A stretch of 64,000 nt of DNA from Vulcanisaeta moutnovskia 768-28 (GCF_000190315.1 NC_015151.1:1426001-1490000); one strand, 5' to 3'; shown: positions 18,263 to 27,325, counted from the first letter of the stretch. Translations and numbers: made by a program. Notes: a model not told the origin generated them from the letters alone.

Positions 18263-18722
18263 ATGGTCGAATTTATGAGACGTGGGCATGGGAATGACTC
18301 CCTACTGCTTGATGATTTAGATCACGAAATACTGAGGATCCTTGAGGAGGATTGTACACTTACTTATCATGAGATTGCGAAGAGGGTTGGTAGGAGCCCG
18401 TGGACCGTTAGGCATAGAATTGAGAGACTCAGGCGTATGGGTATTATTAAGGGGTGCAGGGCTGTGGTTGATTATAAGGCGCTGAGTTACAGTGAGGTTA
18501 TCCTGTTCTTTAATGTACCTCCGAGAACGTGGAGGAGGCTTGGACTTCATGAGGTCTCAGGAAATGGTCAAGGAATTATTCATAATTAATGGTGATAAGT
18601 GTATTGCAGCTGTTATAGTGGGTAGGGATTTGGATAATATTAGGAGGCTCATATTGAATAATCTCACTAAGTTTAAGATATATAACACGGAGCTTGATGT
18701 TGTGATTGATAAGGTGAAGTAA
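18263..18722 (+). pseudogene. Lrp/AsnC-type transcriptional regulator, frameshifted
   Basis: The first frame encodes a standard Lrp-type helix-turn-helix (LDDLDHEILRILEED, YHEIAKRVGRSPWTVRHRIERLRRMGII) and the start of the ligand-binding RAM domain (EVILFFNVPPRTWRR). It then runs off into an unrelated tail ending at 18589. The rest of the RAM domain continues in another frame from about 18545 (MVKELFIINGDKCIAAVIVGRDLDNI, then VDVVID-like strand) to the stop at 18722. A single-base indel near 18535-18555, in a GGAGGAGG stretch, reunites them. It is a recently broken gene, a sequencing error, or a gene making a DNA-binding domain only. The ATG at 18263 follows a TATA-like box near 18240. Confidence 0.7.
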
Positions 18723-19070
18723 ACGGTTACGGCGAACATCGAAAAATCATTGCTTATTCGAAGGTCTCTGCATAATGAGTTTTTACGCATGTCTCACAAT
18801 ATGGTCAATGATTATCCATGGAATTCATTTTAAGAAAGTATTAAGGATTGCATATGCATAGCCAAATTATTTAGTGGCAATTTTTGCCGCCATCCCTACT
18901 TTGATAATCTAATTATTACAACTATATTTCATTACTATCCAAAGTTTTGTCAGAGAGACTTATTAGCTCGATGTGTTTTGTCGTGCTTCGTGACGTCAAA
19001 CACACTTGAAGTAAGTAAAGGTAATAGCCCAAGTAAAGTAATAAAAGTGGGTGTGTTAGTGTTTGATTGA
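18723..19070. other. Intergenic region with ABC-operon promoter
   Basis: About 350 bp of AT-rich DNA with no supportable gene. The only signal I can read is a TATA-like TAATAAAAGTG at about 19037-19047, some 28 bp before the ATG of the ABC ATPase, consistent with a short-leader or leaderless transcript. Confidence 0.4.
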
Positions 19071-19811
19071 ATGGGGTGTGCATTGAGAATTGAAAAACTA
19101 ACAATCAAGTACGGAAGCAAGGTCGCTGTTGACGGCCTAAGCACCTGCGTAAGACCTGGAGAGACCTACTGCCTCCTCGGGCCCAATGGGGCGGGTAAGA
19201 CATCGACGATTAAGGCGGTGCTCGGCCTCGTGAGGTATGAGGGACACATAGACATACTGGGCATGGGGCCTCCTAGACCCGAGGTCATGAACAAGGTCGG
19301 CGCAGTCCTAGAGACACCACTAGTTCTTGAGACCCTAAGCCCGAGGGACTTCCTTGAGTTCGTGGGTTCTGTGAGGGGCGTTAGGGACTCGAGGTATGTG
19401 GAGGCCTTGGTAAGGGCCCTGGGTCTTGAGGAGTTTATTGATAGGCCGATAATGTCCCTGTCCGCCGGCAATAGGCAGAAGGTGGCTATTATCGCGGCGC
19501 TAATGCATAGGCCGAGGCTTCTGCTCATGGATGAGCCCTTCAACTACTTGGATGCTAAGTCGGTTAGGGTTGTTAAGGAGTTGATGCAGAGGCACCTTGA
19601 GTCTGGAGGCTCAATACTCTTCACGACACACATAATGGAGGTTGCGGAGAGGGTTTGTTCGAGGATTGGCATAATTAATACAGGCCGATTGGTGATGGAG
19701 GGGACGCCCATGGAAATAATGAGCGCGGTTAATGCGGGTAGTCTTGAGGATGCCTTCCTGAGGGCCATTAGGGCTGAGGATGAGATTAGGGGCTTGCTCG
19801 AGGGTTTGTGA
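19071..19811 (+). CDS. ABC transporter ATP-binding protein
   Basis: A 246-residue ABC ATPase of the exporter (CcmA/NatA-like) type. Walker A is GPNGAGKTS (about residues 38-46), the Q-loop glutamate-rich region is AVLETPLV, the signature is SLSAGNRQKV (LSAGN instead of LSGGQ), Walker B is LLLMDEPFNYLD and the switch His is in TTHIMEVAE. It drives the membrane protein encoded immediately downstream, with which it overlaps. The exported substrate cannot be inferred. Confidence 0.9.
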   Translation: MGCALRIEKLTIKYGSKVAVDGLSTCVRPGETYCLLGPNGAGKTSTIKAVLGLVRYEGHIDILGMGPPRPEVMNKVGAVLETPLVLETLSPRDFLEFVGSVRGVRDSRYVEALVRALGLEEFIDRPIMSLSAGNRQKVAIIAALMHRPRLLLMDEPFNYLDAKSVRVVKELMQRHLESGGSILFTTHIMEVAERVCSRIGIINTGRLVMEGTPMEIMSAVNAGSLEDAFLRAIRAEDEIRGLLEGL

Positions 19812-19813
19812 CC

Positions 19814-21358
19814 ATGAGTGCTTGGGAACTTAGTGGCTTGGTTTATAGGGAGTTGATTGTTCAGGCAATAACCCAGGTCAGGAGGACCGGGGCTAGGCCC
19901 GTCAGGATTGAGAGGATTATTAGTGGGTATGGGATTATTAAGGCAGTGGCCTCGTTGATGATTATCTCCTACCTAGCCGCACCACTTATTATTGGCCTAA
20001 TCACGCACTGGAGAACACTGGTGAATATGTACCAATCCCCACCCTATGAGTACTTAACCATGTACTTCATGATACTACTAATCTACATGTTACTATCACC
20101 AATAGTAACCTCAGTAATGGGCTACCCAACAATAGGCGACCTGCTCAGGACCCTGAGCCTTAATGAGGACTTCATAAGGCTTATCTCAATAATAGCCATT
20201 GTAAGGGCCGTGGATGCGCCATTAGCATCCTCAATAATCACAGCCATCATTGTATCGGTAATAATACACACGCCATCGCCGGTATTAATCACAGCACAGG
20301 CATTACTCCTGGGCCTGGTGGGTCCATTAATGGGTATAGTGGCCCTGGACACCGTGGTTAGGAGAAGGGGTTCAGCGAGCGCGTTCCTGACCAGGTCCTT
20401 GATCGTCACCACAAACTCAATACCCTGGGTAATAGCACTGACGCTCCTAATGCTCAGTGAGGACTCTGCAATAATTAGCCCAGGTATTGCTCAGTACGTA
20501 CCGTTGATCAGCGATCCATTTATCACTAACCACCAAACAGCATTAATGAATTCTGTAATAACCACAATAATGCTCCTCGCAATAGACACATACCTACTGA
20601 TTAACGCTGGGCCCAGGCTATTAAGACCAAGGATACCAGGCGGCCCCGAGTCCCTAATCACCATTAACAAGCCATTCAGGGGGTTCAGGTTTAGGGGTGT
20701 ATTCACGGGCTTGGTCAGGTACTACATGAGGCAGGTACTCAGTGCCAGGGGCTCCCTGGGCATGTTCATTGGCGGGTTACTAATGGCCGTGTTCCTATAC
20801 ACATCCCTAGCCACCTCAATGAATGAACTAACGCAGTTTGAGCTCATGATTGGGATCATGGCTTACGCCGCACCACTCGCCTTCATAACGTCCTTCCTAC
20901 CAGTCATGATGTACAACGCAGAATACTCAGCACTACCCATAATACTCACAATACCCATAACACCGATCAGGAGGATGCTGGCTAAAATACCCATGGCACT
21001 AATGACCTACTACATACTTACTGCACCAATAATCGTAATACTCACAGCCCTAGGCCACGTAATGACCATACCACCAGTCCTGGCCCTAGCCGTATCCCCC
21101 CTCGCCTCCACCGTGATGTCCGCCGTAATATTCCAACTGGAGGTCAGGGACTACCTAAACGGCTCCCAAGCCCTGGCAATACTAAACCTAGTTAATACAA
21201 TACTGATAGTAATAACAACGGCGGTACCGATGATGACCTTCATAGTGGTCCAGGTAATTACAATGAACATAACCTACTCAACAACAACCCTAGTAATAAC
21301 AGGCACGGCAGAAACAGCAGCACTAACCCTGCTACTAATTGGTCTGGTAAAACGGTAA
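19814..21358 (+). CDS. ABC transporter membrane (permease) protein
   Basis: About 514 residues with roughly twelve hydrophobic segments and a soluble stretch near the middle (about residues 280-300). It is the membrane partner of the ABC ATPase ending at 19811. I use the ATG at 19814; a GTG at 19808 overlapping the upstream stop is equally possible and adds two residues. The coupling shows a two-gene export operon. No recognisable substrate-specific family motif is seen. Confidence 0.8.
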   Translation: MSAWELSGLVYRELIVQAITQVRRTGARPVRIERIISGYGIIKAVASLMIISYLAAPLIIGLITHWRTLVNMYQSPPYEYLTMYFMILLIYMLLSPIVTSVMGYPTIGDLLRTLSLNEDFIRLISIIAIVRAVDAPLASSIITAIIVSVIIHTPSPVLITAQALLLGLVGPLMGIVALDTVVRRRGSASAFLTRSLIVTTNSIPWVIALTLLMLSEDSAIISPGIAQYVPLISDPFITNHQTALMNSVITTIMLLAIDTYLLINAGPRLLRPRIPGGPESLITINKPFRGFRFRGVFTGLVRYYMRQVLSARGSLGMFIGGLLMAVFLYTSLATSMNELTQFELMIGIMAYAAPLAFITSFLPVMMYNAEYSALPIILTIPITPIRRMLAKIPMALMTYYILTAPIIVILTALGHVMTIPPVLALAVSPLASTVMSAVIFQLEVRDYLNGSQALAILNLVNTILIVITTAVPMMTFIVVQVITMNITYSTTTLVITGTAETAALTLLLIGLVKR

Positions 21359-21399
21359 TAATACTCAAGGTATAGTGCCAGTAATATTTAGAGACAAAC

Positions 21400-21993
21400 C
21401 TACTGCTTCTGCTGAGCCTTAGCCTGCGCAGTCTTCTTACCACCACTGAGCTCCTCCTCAATCCACTCAAGCTTACCAAGCATTGGCTGCCTAAGGGTTA
21501 GGCTAACCCTAACCACGTCCCTGTTACCCGCCGTCACGTAGCTCACCCCCACCACCCTAGCCCTAACCACATCACCCCTACCAAGCCTACGCCTACTACG
21601 CTCACCAACGAAGGCACCACTCTGCTTGTCATAAAGAACCACGTTATCCTCCATCATCTGAGTCCTATGTATGAGAGCATCAATAGGCCCAACCCTCACG
21701 AAGGCCCCGAAGTCCTCAGTCCTAACCACCTCACCCTCAACAACCTCATTAACAAGCGGTGTATAGACCAAGGCCTTAAAACGAACCCTGTTATACGTGG
21801 CACCATCACCAAAGATAACCACACCCCTCCTACTGACCTCAACGTCGAATATGGCCACGTAAACACCCACATCCCTCTCAACCCTACCCACGTACTCACC
21901 CCACAGGACCTCGAAGGCAACCCTCTCCAGAGGCTCCCCAAACCTACTAGGTGGAATCCTAATGTGGTCCTCAAGGGTTAAAACCCTGAACAT
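21400..21993 (-). CDS. rpo7: DNA-directed RNA polymerase subunit Rpo7 (E')
   Basis: A 197-residue RpoE1/Rpo7 subunit, which with Rpo4 forms the polymerase stalk that binds emerging RNA and aids open-complex formation. The N-terminal RNP-like domain (MFRVLTLEDHIRIPPSRFG, residues 1-80) is followed by the S1/OB domain (EGEVVRTEDFGAFVRVGPIDALIHRTQM, about 85-180). The C-terminal tail is lysine/glutamine-rich and low-complexity (GGKKTAQAKAQQKQ). A TATA box (TTTTTTAAAG on the minus strand, about 22014-22026) lies 25 nt upstream of the ATG, suggesting a leaderless transcript beginning inside the 3' end of the preceding gene. Confidence 0.92.
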   Translation of the reverse strand: MFRVLTLEDHIRIPPSRFGEPLERVAFEVLWGEYVGRVERDVGVYVAIFDVEVSRRGVVIFGDGATYNRVRFKALVYTPLVNEVVEGEVVRTEDFGAFVRVGPIDALIHRTQMMEDNVVLYDKQSGAFVGERSRRRLGRGDVVRARVVGVSYVTAGNRDVVRVSLTLRQPMLGKLEWIEEELSGGKKTAQAKAQQKQ

Positions 21994-22013
21994 GCAGGGT
22001 TCGGTTTTAAGAA

Positions 22014-22026
22014 GACCTTTAAAAAA
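22014..22026 (-). promoter_or_regulatory. TATA box for rpo7
   Basis: A TTTTTTAAAG-type element centred about 26 nt before the rpo7 ATG at 21993, the usual spacing for leaderless crenarchaeal transcripts. Confidence 0.6.
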
Positions 22027-22437
22027 CTAATCACTTAATCCATAGGTCTCCCTCCACGGCTTACCAACCTCAACCATTTTAAGGACCAAGACCCTGATCT
22101 TCTCAATACACGTAAGCAAGTCCCTACTGAGCATGTCAATAATTACTGGGCTTGCCCTGGATGCTATGAACTCGGAACTAACGACAATGGCCATGTACCT
22201 CGCCAGGACAAACTCATTACTCAAACCAATAATCCCCTCAAGAACCCTCCAGGCATTACTAACCTCATCACCAACGCACTCAATCCCAAGGGCATTACAG
22301 GACTTATTAAGGGTCTCAATGCATAGTTTGGCCAGTCCGTTAATTACTGATGAACAATCACCACTAAGCACATCACTAACCCTACTGGGCAACTCATCCC
22401 TTAGGTACTTAATTAACGCCTCATCCCTCCTAATCAT
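22027..22437 (-). CDS. Hypothetical helical protein in the aIF1-rpo7 cluster
   Basis: A 136-residue, mostly alpha-helical protein with four cysteines (GDCSS, KLCIE, NKSCNALGIEC) and no motif that I recognise. It starts two bases after the SUI1/aIF1 stop on the same strand and ends just before the rpo7 promoter, so it is probably translated from the aIF1 transcript. The position between a translation factor and an RNA polymerase subunit hints at a role in gene expression, but that is only context. Confidence 0.65.
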   Translation of the reverse strand: MIRRDEALIKYLRDELPSRVSDVLSGDCSSVINGLAKLCIETLNKSCNALGIECVGDEVSNAWRVLEGIIGLSNEFVLARYMAIVVSSEFIASRASPVIIDMLSRDLLTCIEKIRVLVLKMVEVGKPWRETYGLSD

Positions 22438-22439
22438 CC

Positions 22440-22793
22440 CTAGGTCTCCACAATAGTCTCATCAATTAGTATATTCTCCTCCCTAAACCCCATCTCCACA
22501 AGCAACTTCTTAACCCTCTGCCTCTGGTCACCCTGAACCTCAATCGAGTTCTCCCTAACAGTACCGCCAGCCGCAAGCCTACGCTTAAGCTCCTTGGCAA
22601 TACCATTTATATCCAGGCTCTTAACGTCAGAGCTATCAAACTCAATAACAGTAACCAAATGCCTCTTCCTCCTCTCAACCCTAACCCTAACCAACGCCTG
22701 CTCCTTCGCAATCTCCGCCTCATTACCACTCTCACCACCAAGCACCGACGAAAGCAACTCATCAACTATATCTCCCTGATCCTCCCCACTCAT
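22440..22793 (-). CDS. Translation initiation factor aIF1 (SUI1 family)
   Basis: A 117-residue SUI1-domain protein. It binds the 30S subunit and helps start-codon selection. The core pattern is visible: LVRVRVERRKRHLVTVIEF, DINGIAKELKRRLAAGGTVRENSIEVQGDQRQRVKKLLVEMGF. I start at ATG 22793, not at the far upstream ATG of the open frame (22973). The upstream 60 residues are unlike the family, and a TATA box sits at 22819-22832, 26-30 nt before this ATG. The acidic N-terminal extension (about residues 1-30, GEDQGDIVDELL) is typical of archaeal members. Confidence 0.88.
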   Translation of the reverse strand: MSGEDQGDIVDELLSSVLGGESGNEAEIAKEQALVRVRVERRKRHLVTVIEFDSSDVKSLDINGIAKELKRRLAAGGTVRENSIEVQGDQRQRVKKLLVEMGFREENILIDETIVET

Positions 22794-22818
22794 GGACCAA
22801 AGAACTAACCCAGGCATG

Positions 22819-22832
22819 TATTTATATCTTTT
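22819..22832 (-). promoter_or_regulatory. TATA box for aIF1 gene
   Basis: AAGATATAAATACA on the minus strand, about 30 nt upstream of the ATG at 22793. It decides the start of the aIF1 gene and lies just downstream of the preceding gene's stop. Confidence 0.65.
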
Positions 22833-22860
22833 GCGTCCAGGAAAGACGCGAATAAGGACA

Positions 22861-23439
22861 TCACGAAACAAGCAAGGAGGAACCACTGAGGTCAATAAAC
22901 AACCTACCACCAACACTAACAAGCCCCGTATAAACAAGGAGGAAACGAGTCGACTGACCAGGACTAAGCCCAAGCCTCACCAGGCAATCCATCGGAACCG
23001 AAACATCAACAACACCGCCGGTGACCTCCCTCGTGACTGCAACAAGCCTCGGAAACTCAAGACCCCTGGGCAAGTCCCAAAGATCAAGCGGCGGATTAAG
23101 CGGGCGTGACCTACAACCCACGGCTCTACGGCCGACCACCGAGACCCCAACCACGTAATCACCAACGAGAAAACCGAGGACCAGGTCAAACCAGGGCTTA
23201 TCAACAGGCCCCTCGATCATCACACCCCTAACAACCAGTCCGTTTACTGGGTACTCATGGCCTAGGTCAACCAGGGTGAACCACGGAACAGCCTGAATGG
23301 GCAGTAGGTACTTATCACCAACCCTCCTAGCCCCAAACCTCCTACCCAACTCAACACTCGAAGCCCTAAACAAGGCCTCCAACTCATCCAGGGAAATAAC
23401 GGGAAACCTACCACCAAACTGCCTAACAACCATGGCCAT
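22861..23439 (-). CDS. Conserved hypothetical protein downstream of MTA phosphorylase
   Basis: A 192-residue beta-rich protein with no membrane segments and no catalytic motif that I recognise. The ATG at 23439 overlaps the MTA phosphorylase stop by one base (TGATG), so translation is coupled. A TTG one codon earlier is less likely. Sequence such as GLVVRGVMIEGPVDKPWFDLVLGFLVGDYVVGVS suggests a compact beta fold, perhaps nucleic-acid or cofactor binding, but nothing firm can be said. Confidence 0.65.
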   Translation of the reverse strand: MAMVVRQFGGRFPVISLDELEALFRASSVELGRRFGARRVGDKYLLPIQAVPWFTLVDLGHEYPVNGLVVRGVMIEGPVDKPWFDLVLGFLVGDYVVGVSVVGRRAVGCRSRPLNPPLDLWDLPRGLEFPRLVAVTREVTGGVVDVSVPMDCLVRLGLSPGQSTRFLLVYTGLVSVGGRLFIDLSGSSLLVS

Positions 23440-24296
23440 CAAACACAGGCATTCTTCAAAACCTCCTCACACTTAACATGCACGTCCCTGGGCATCCTGG
23501 GCACCACATTAAGAAGGACCCTACGAGCAAGCTCAAGCTTCTCATTCATCACCCTCTCCACGAGCTCCGCAGTCACCGGCTGATGCGGAACCCATACGTC
23601 GTAGTCAGTAACCAGGGCAAGCAGTGAGTAACACATACCCAACTCACGCACAAGGTTTATCTCCGGGACCAATGTCATACCAATTATGTCACAGCCATAT
23701 ACATCCCTCCAAACCCTAGACTCAGCCTTGGTACTAAACCTCGGGCCCTCAATACACACATAACAACCACCGAGGTGCGTCCTATTCACCCTGCTAGCCT
23801 CCTCAAAGAGCAGTTGATTAATGACCGGGTTAAACGGCTCAAGACCAATCTGTATATGGCAGGTCCTCGGCCCATCAAAGAACGTGTACTCCCTACCCTT
23901 CGTCGCATCGAAAAACTGATCAGGAATCACGAAATCCCCAGGCGCGAAGTCCTGCCTAAGACTACCCACGGCACTAACACTAATCACGACCTTAACACCA
24001 AGGGCCCACAAAGCCCAGACATTAGCCCTATACGGAATCCTGTGCGGCGGGTACCTATGCCCACGACCATGCCTAGGCAAAAACGCAACCCACTCATTAC
24101 CAACCCTACCAATCACAACATTATCACTGGGCAAGCCATACGGCGTATGAAGCTGAACCTCAAAATACTCACTAAAGAAACCAGCCTCATAAAGCCCACT
24201 ACCACCAATAACACCAACGTAGGGCAGGGCGTCAAGGCCCAACTCACGCGGGTCAACGGGCGCCCTAGTAACCGTCAACTTCCTAACCTCAACCAC
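23439..24296 (-). CDS. mtnP: S-methyl-5'-thioadenosine phosphorylase
   Basis: A 285-residue purine nucleoside phosphorylase of the MTAP type. It cleaves methylthioadenosine (from polyamine synthesis) with phosphate to adenine and methylthioribose-1-phosphate. Visible motifs are [12 protein letters not shown] (phosphate loop), [31 protein letters not shown], and [14 protein letters not shown] followed by [15 protein letters not shown] and TDYDVW. I place the start at GTG 24296. A TATA box (GCTTTTATAG, 24314-24327) lies 25 nt upstream and would sit inside the gene if the longer frame to 24395 were used. The resulting length fits the family. Confidence 0.88.
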   Translation of the reverse strand: MVEVRKLTVTRAPVDPRELGLDALPYVGVIGGSGLYEAGFFSEYFEVQLHTPYGLPSDNVVIGRVGNEWVAFLPRHGRGHRYPPHRIPYRANVWALWALGVKVVISVSAVGSLRQDFAPGDFVIPDQFFDATKGREYTFFDGPRTCHIQIGLEPFNPVINQLLFEEASRVNRTHLGGCYVCIEGPRFSTKAESRVWRDVYGCDIIGMTLVPEINLVRELGMCYSLLALVTDYDVWVPHQPVTAELVERVMNEKLELARRVLLNVVPRMPRDVHVKCEEVLKNACV

Positions 24297-24313
24297 GGTA
24301 AAGCCGGGAAGAG

Positions 24314-24327
24314 AAACTATAAAAGCG
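24314..24327 (-). promoter_or_regulatory. TATA box for MTA phosphorylase gene
   Basis: GCTTTTATAGTTT on the minus strand, about 25 nt before GTG 24296. It supports a leaderless start and argues against the longer reading frame. Confidence 0.6.
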
Positions 24328-24443
24328 TTACCTACCCAATCCATGAAGAGGCACGGCACCCCGGGAATTAAGGAACTGACCGAAACCGCATGCATGGACC
24401 CCTAGAAATGCGTGAATGCCTAATGTGGCGAGTATTTTTGTAA

Positions 24444-25472
24444 ATGCCGTGGATGGCCGTATTCCTTTTTGTGTTAATAGGTAGGTCTGTTAATGCACTT
24501 CAGCTTGAGTACCTTAAGGATGCGGCATTGATGATTAGTAAGGCGAGGAACATTATAATCACCGGGTCTGGGACATCGTATCACGCGGCATTAATTGGTA
24601 GGCATTACTTAAGGGCTCTTGCCGATGCTAAGGCTGATGTAATACCGGCCGGGGAATTCCTATATGAGGGGCTCGACATGGTTGAGCCAGGTACATTAAT
24701 AATAGCTATTAGCCAGTCCGGGGAGTCCGCTGATATTATTAGGGCGGTTAGGATGGCTAAGAGGAGGGGGGCCGCAATACTTGGTATAATTAATAGGCTT
24801 GGTTCAACATTGATGAGGGAGTCAAATGTGTACTTACCCGTCAGTACTGGTCCGGAGATGGCAGTACCAGCAACGAAAACCTTCACAGCGACACTATCAG
24901 TGCTTCTACAGTTATCAGCGGTAATACCCAATAGGCTCAGTGAGTTTCAAGCTAAGATTCTTGAAGTCTCAAAATTACTAACAAGTAGAGTCGACAGTAT
25001 TAGGGATAACGTTAAGAATATCGCTGAGGAAATTAAGGACTCTGGCAATGCCTACGTGATTTCCGGAGGTCCGTTAGGGTACCCACTAGCTCTCGAGACA
25101 GCATTAAAGCTTAAGGAGGCAGCTCACATGCATGCCGAGGCGTATAACTTCAGGGAGTTTAAGCATGGACCAATGACGCTAATCACGAGTAAATTCCCCG
25201 TAATAGCAATAATGCCCTGTGGGGAGATGAACAATGATATGGAGCCCGTCATTGTTGAGTCTTGGCATAGGGGTGCAACGACAATAATCATATCGAGCAA
25301 ATATAGGCATAAGATTGGGGATTTCATGATATCGCTTAATGGGGATTTCGATGAGTTAATAATGCCGATAATATACGCACCAATAATTCAACTGCTAGCT
25401 TATGAATTGGGCGTCGCCAAGGGGATCGATGTGGACAACCCACCACACATAACAAAGGTCGTAACAACCTAA
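24444..25472 (+). CDS. SIS-domain sugar-phosphate isomerase (GlmS isomerase-like, no GATase domain)
   Basis: A 342-residue protein with two SIS domains like the isomerase half of glucosamine-6-phosphate synthase. Visible motifs are ITGSGTSYHAALIGRHYL, ISQSGESADIIRA, PATKTFTATLSV, a second SIS with LKEAAHMHAEAYNFREFKHGP, and the C-terminal DNPPHITKVVTT (family form is D-PRNLAKSVTVE). The N-terminal glutaminase domain is absent, so it is an ammonia-dependent or deaminase/isomerase type enzyme, or a partner of a separate amidotransferase. The first 20 residues are hydrophobic and unlike the family, so the N-terminus may be eroded or the start misplaced. It borders the CRISPR island. Confidence 0.78.
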   Translation: MPWMAVFLFVLIGRSVNALQLEYLKDAALMISKARNIIITGSGTSYHAALIGRHYLRALADAKADVIPAGEFLYEGLDMVEPGTLIIAISQSGESADIIRAVRMAKRRGAAILGIINRLGSTLMRESNVYLPVSTGPEMAVPATKTFTATLSVLLQLSAVIPNRLSEFQAKILEVSKLLTSRVDSIRDNVKNIAEEIKDSGNAYVISGGPLGYPLALETALKLKEAAHMHAEAYNFREFKHGPMTLITSKFPVIAIMPCGEMNNDMEPVIVESWHRGATTIIISSKYRHKIGDFMISLNGDFDELIMPIIYAPIIQLLAYELGVAKGIDVDNPPHITKVVTT

Positions 25473-25595
25473 TTTAAGCTATTAGACATAAGCCTGTTAT
25501 TAATAATGTACGTTGCATATCGAATCATTAACATTTTTAATATCATGATTAAGATACGTTTTTATTCCTCCCTGCTTCCTTTTATCCTTGTACTT

Positions 25596-26010
25596 GTTGA
25601 TGCCTCCAGTGAGGTTGTTCCATATGCCTTTAGGGTTTTGTTAATGAAGCTGTTAAGCTAATCAGCGATTTCGAGGGCTTAATCAAGGCGCCTGTAATCC
25701 CAATATTGATGTCGCCTCGTTTCATCGATGATGGGGTAATTAATGCCTTATACACCGTGCTTGAGAAATCGGGCAGTCAAGGCGATTTAATGGTTATTCT
25801 AACCCTATTGGTGGTGATGAGACGTACCTAATGGTCAGGTACCCTCAGGGCGTGGCTAGCGGTAGGTTGGTTATATACGTGCGAGGTTGCAAAGAGCACC
25901 GCTACACTACTGGCGTTGAACGGTAATGAGCTTATCATGACGCTGATAGCCAAGCTCAGCCCAATAGACCCAGTGATTTACAACTCAAAAACCAGGGCCA
26001 TTCAAGTCAC
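25596..26010 (+). pseudogene. Decayed ClpP-class (SDH_sah/SppA-like) serine protease gene
   Basis: Fragments of one protein lie in shifting frames. One is VNEAVKLISDFEGLIKAPVI and FIDDGVINALYTVLEKSGSQGDLMVIL from 25640. Another is NPIGGDETYLMVRYPQG in the next frame from about 25802. A third is VAKSTATLLALNGNELIM then AKLSPIDPVIY from about 25885. The AKSxxTLLAL-G-EL-M...LSPIDP pattern is the nucleophile-serine region of membrane-associated ClpP-class proteases. At least two frameshifts and missing ends make it a pseudogene. The region 26010-26160 contains further short protein-like scraps (ENVRGMISNPHIGALPQ) that may be the remains of it or a neighbour. Confidence 0.6.
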
Positions 26011-26273
26011 TTGGCATGTGTTGCGAAGACAACGCCAACCCTCCCAACCCAACCAAGCTTAATGATCCTATTAGTCATCGTCTCAACAAGCCCCGAAACC
26101 GACAATCATTGAGAATGTCCGCGGCATGATTAGTAATCCACACATTGGCGCATTACCTCAATAATGACCCCTATTGAACTCGATCATGGATTAAATCACG
26201 GAACCACCACACAACTAGCCCACCAGCTATCTAACTATTGTGAAACCAACTTCCTAAAACACTCATCGCACTT

Positions 26274-27135
26274 CTTTCAACATTCTATTGAAATCAACAA
26301 GCCCTACCAGGCGGAGCAAATGAGGGTAGAGGAAGTAGTGAGGACTTTCAATATTCTATTGAAATCAACAAATTGGGATGCGATTATGGTGATGGTGAAT
26401 GAAACTAAAGTGTGTAGACCCTTTCAATATTCTATTGAAATCAACAAGTGGCAATGGCATCGCCACTTTCAAGACCGTCAGCGTTCACTTTCAATATTCT
26501 ATTGAAATCAACCATTATTTTGATAAAGACCCTGTAAGTGACGGTTACATAGACATCTTTCAATATTCTATTGAAATCAACTAACCACGAGATTATTTTT
26601 CAGATTGCTAGTTTATTTCCGTAGCTTTCAATATTCTATTGAAATCAACTATTGAACCGTCAGCGTTGTTGTAGCCGTGGATAATGATTGCGTTCTTTCA
26701 ATATTCTATTGAAATCAACTACAAAAACGAAGTCAACGAATTTTGGGAACTGTGTAAAAATAATCCCTTTCAATATTCTATTGAAATCAACTGGGTAAGT
26801 AGCATCACCAGCCACAACACAAGCAGGTTCACGCTTTCAATATTCTATTGAAATCAACAAGGAGGAGCACGGTGACGACCCAAGGGGCGAGCTCTTCATG
26901 ATACTTTCAATATTCTATTGAAATCAACATGGAGAGCTGTTTGATAAGGCGTTGAAGTGGTGGAATTCACGCCTTTCAATATTCTATTGAAATCAACCTC
27001 AACAATCTCCTTACACGGGAGTCATAAATCCTGGATCATATCTTTCAATATTCTATTGAAATCAACAATGTTTTCAGCCTCGTTGTACGTGGGAATCACC
27101 GTACAAAGATCTTTCAATATTCTATTGAAATCAAC
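26274..27135 (-). CRISPR. CRISPR array 1: 13 repeats, 12 spacers
   Basis: Thirteen 25-bp repeats of plus-strand form CTTTCAATATTC...GAAATCAAC, separated by 42-51-bp spacers. The left-most repeat (26274) has a T-to-C change (CAACATTC), marking the leader-distal end. The leader is on the right, so transcription is on the minus strand. The transcribed repeat ends in ATTGAAAG, the usual 8-nt crRNA 5' handle. Translations of this stretch into peptides with repeated FQYSIEIN are artefacts. The repeat sequence is shared with array 2. Confidence 0.98.
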
Positions 27136-27325
27136 TGATTCGCCACTTTATTAGCCCATTTATAAGCATTACCCATACCCTCGGCTTGGCATTAATAAGA
27201 ACATAAATCCACATGGACATCTATGATGCGGATTTGTTCTGACGGTATTTATTGGGTGTTATTTTTTGTTCTGGTGATGACGTTCAATTTTGCATGAACG
27301 TAGATGTTCCAACGAGCCTTGCTTA
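27136..27325 (-). promoter_or_regulatory. CRISPR leader 1
   Basis: The leader adjoins the right end of array 1. Its first ~53 bp (ATTCGCCACTTTATTAGCCC and following) are identical to leader 2. A TATA box on the minus strand (GCTTATAAATGG, 27157-27170) lies about 25 nt from the first repeat, so array transcripts would begin at the repeat edge. A distal motif GTTCCAACGAGCCTT starts at 27306, 171 bp from the array. A second TATA-like GTTTATTTCC near 27331, on the plus strand, faces nurA. Confidence 0.8.

Noticed and set aside
18492-18722. A separate 76-codon gene inside the Lrp region
   Set aside because: Its sequence is the rest of the Lrp ligand domain; better explained as one frameshifted gene.
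22793-22973. N-terminal extension of aIF1 to 22973
   Set aside because: Overlaps the upstream gene, is unlike the SUI1 family, and contains the aIF1 TATA box.
26226-26250. Possible extra degenerate repeat (TATTGTGAAACCAAC) before array 1
   Set aside because: Only the 3' part matches and it is 23 bp from the first repeat, about half a spacer; chance or a partial relic.
26164-27154. Open frames across CRISPR array 1 translating repeats into peptides such as FQYSIEIN
   Set aside because: They follow the repeats, not codons, and run through unrelated spacers; the same happens in array 2 (43813-44553).
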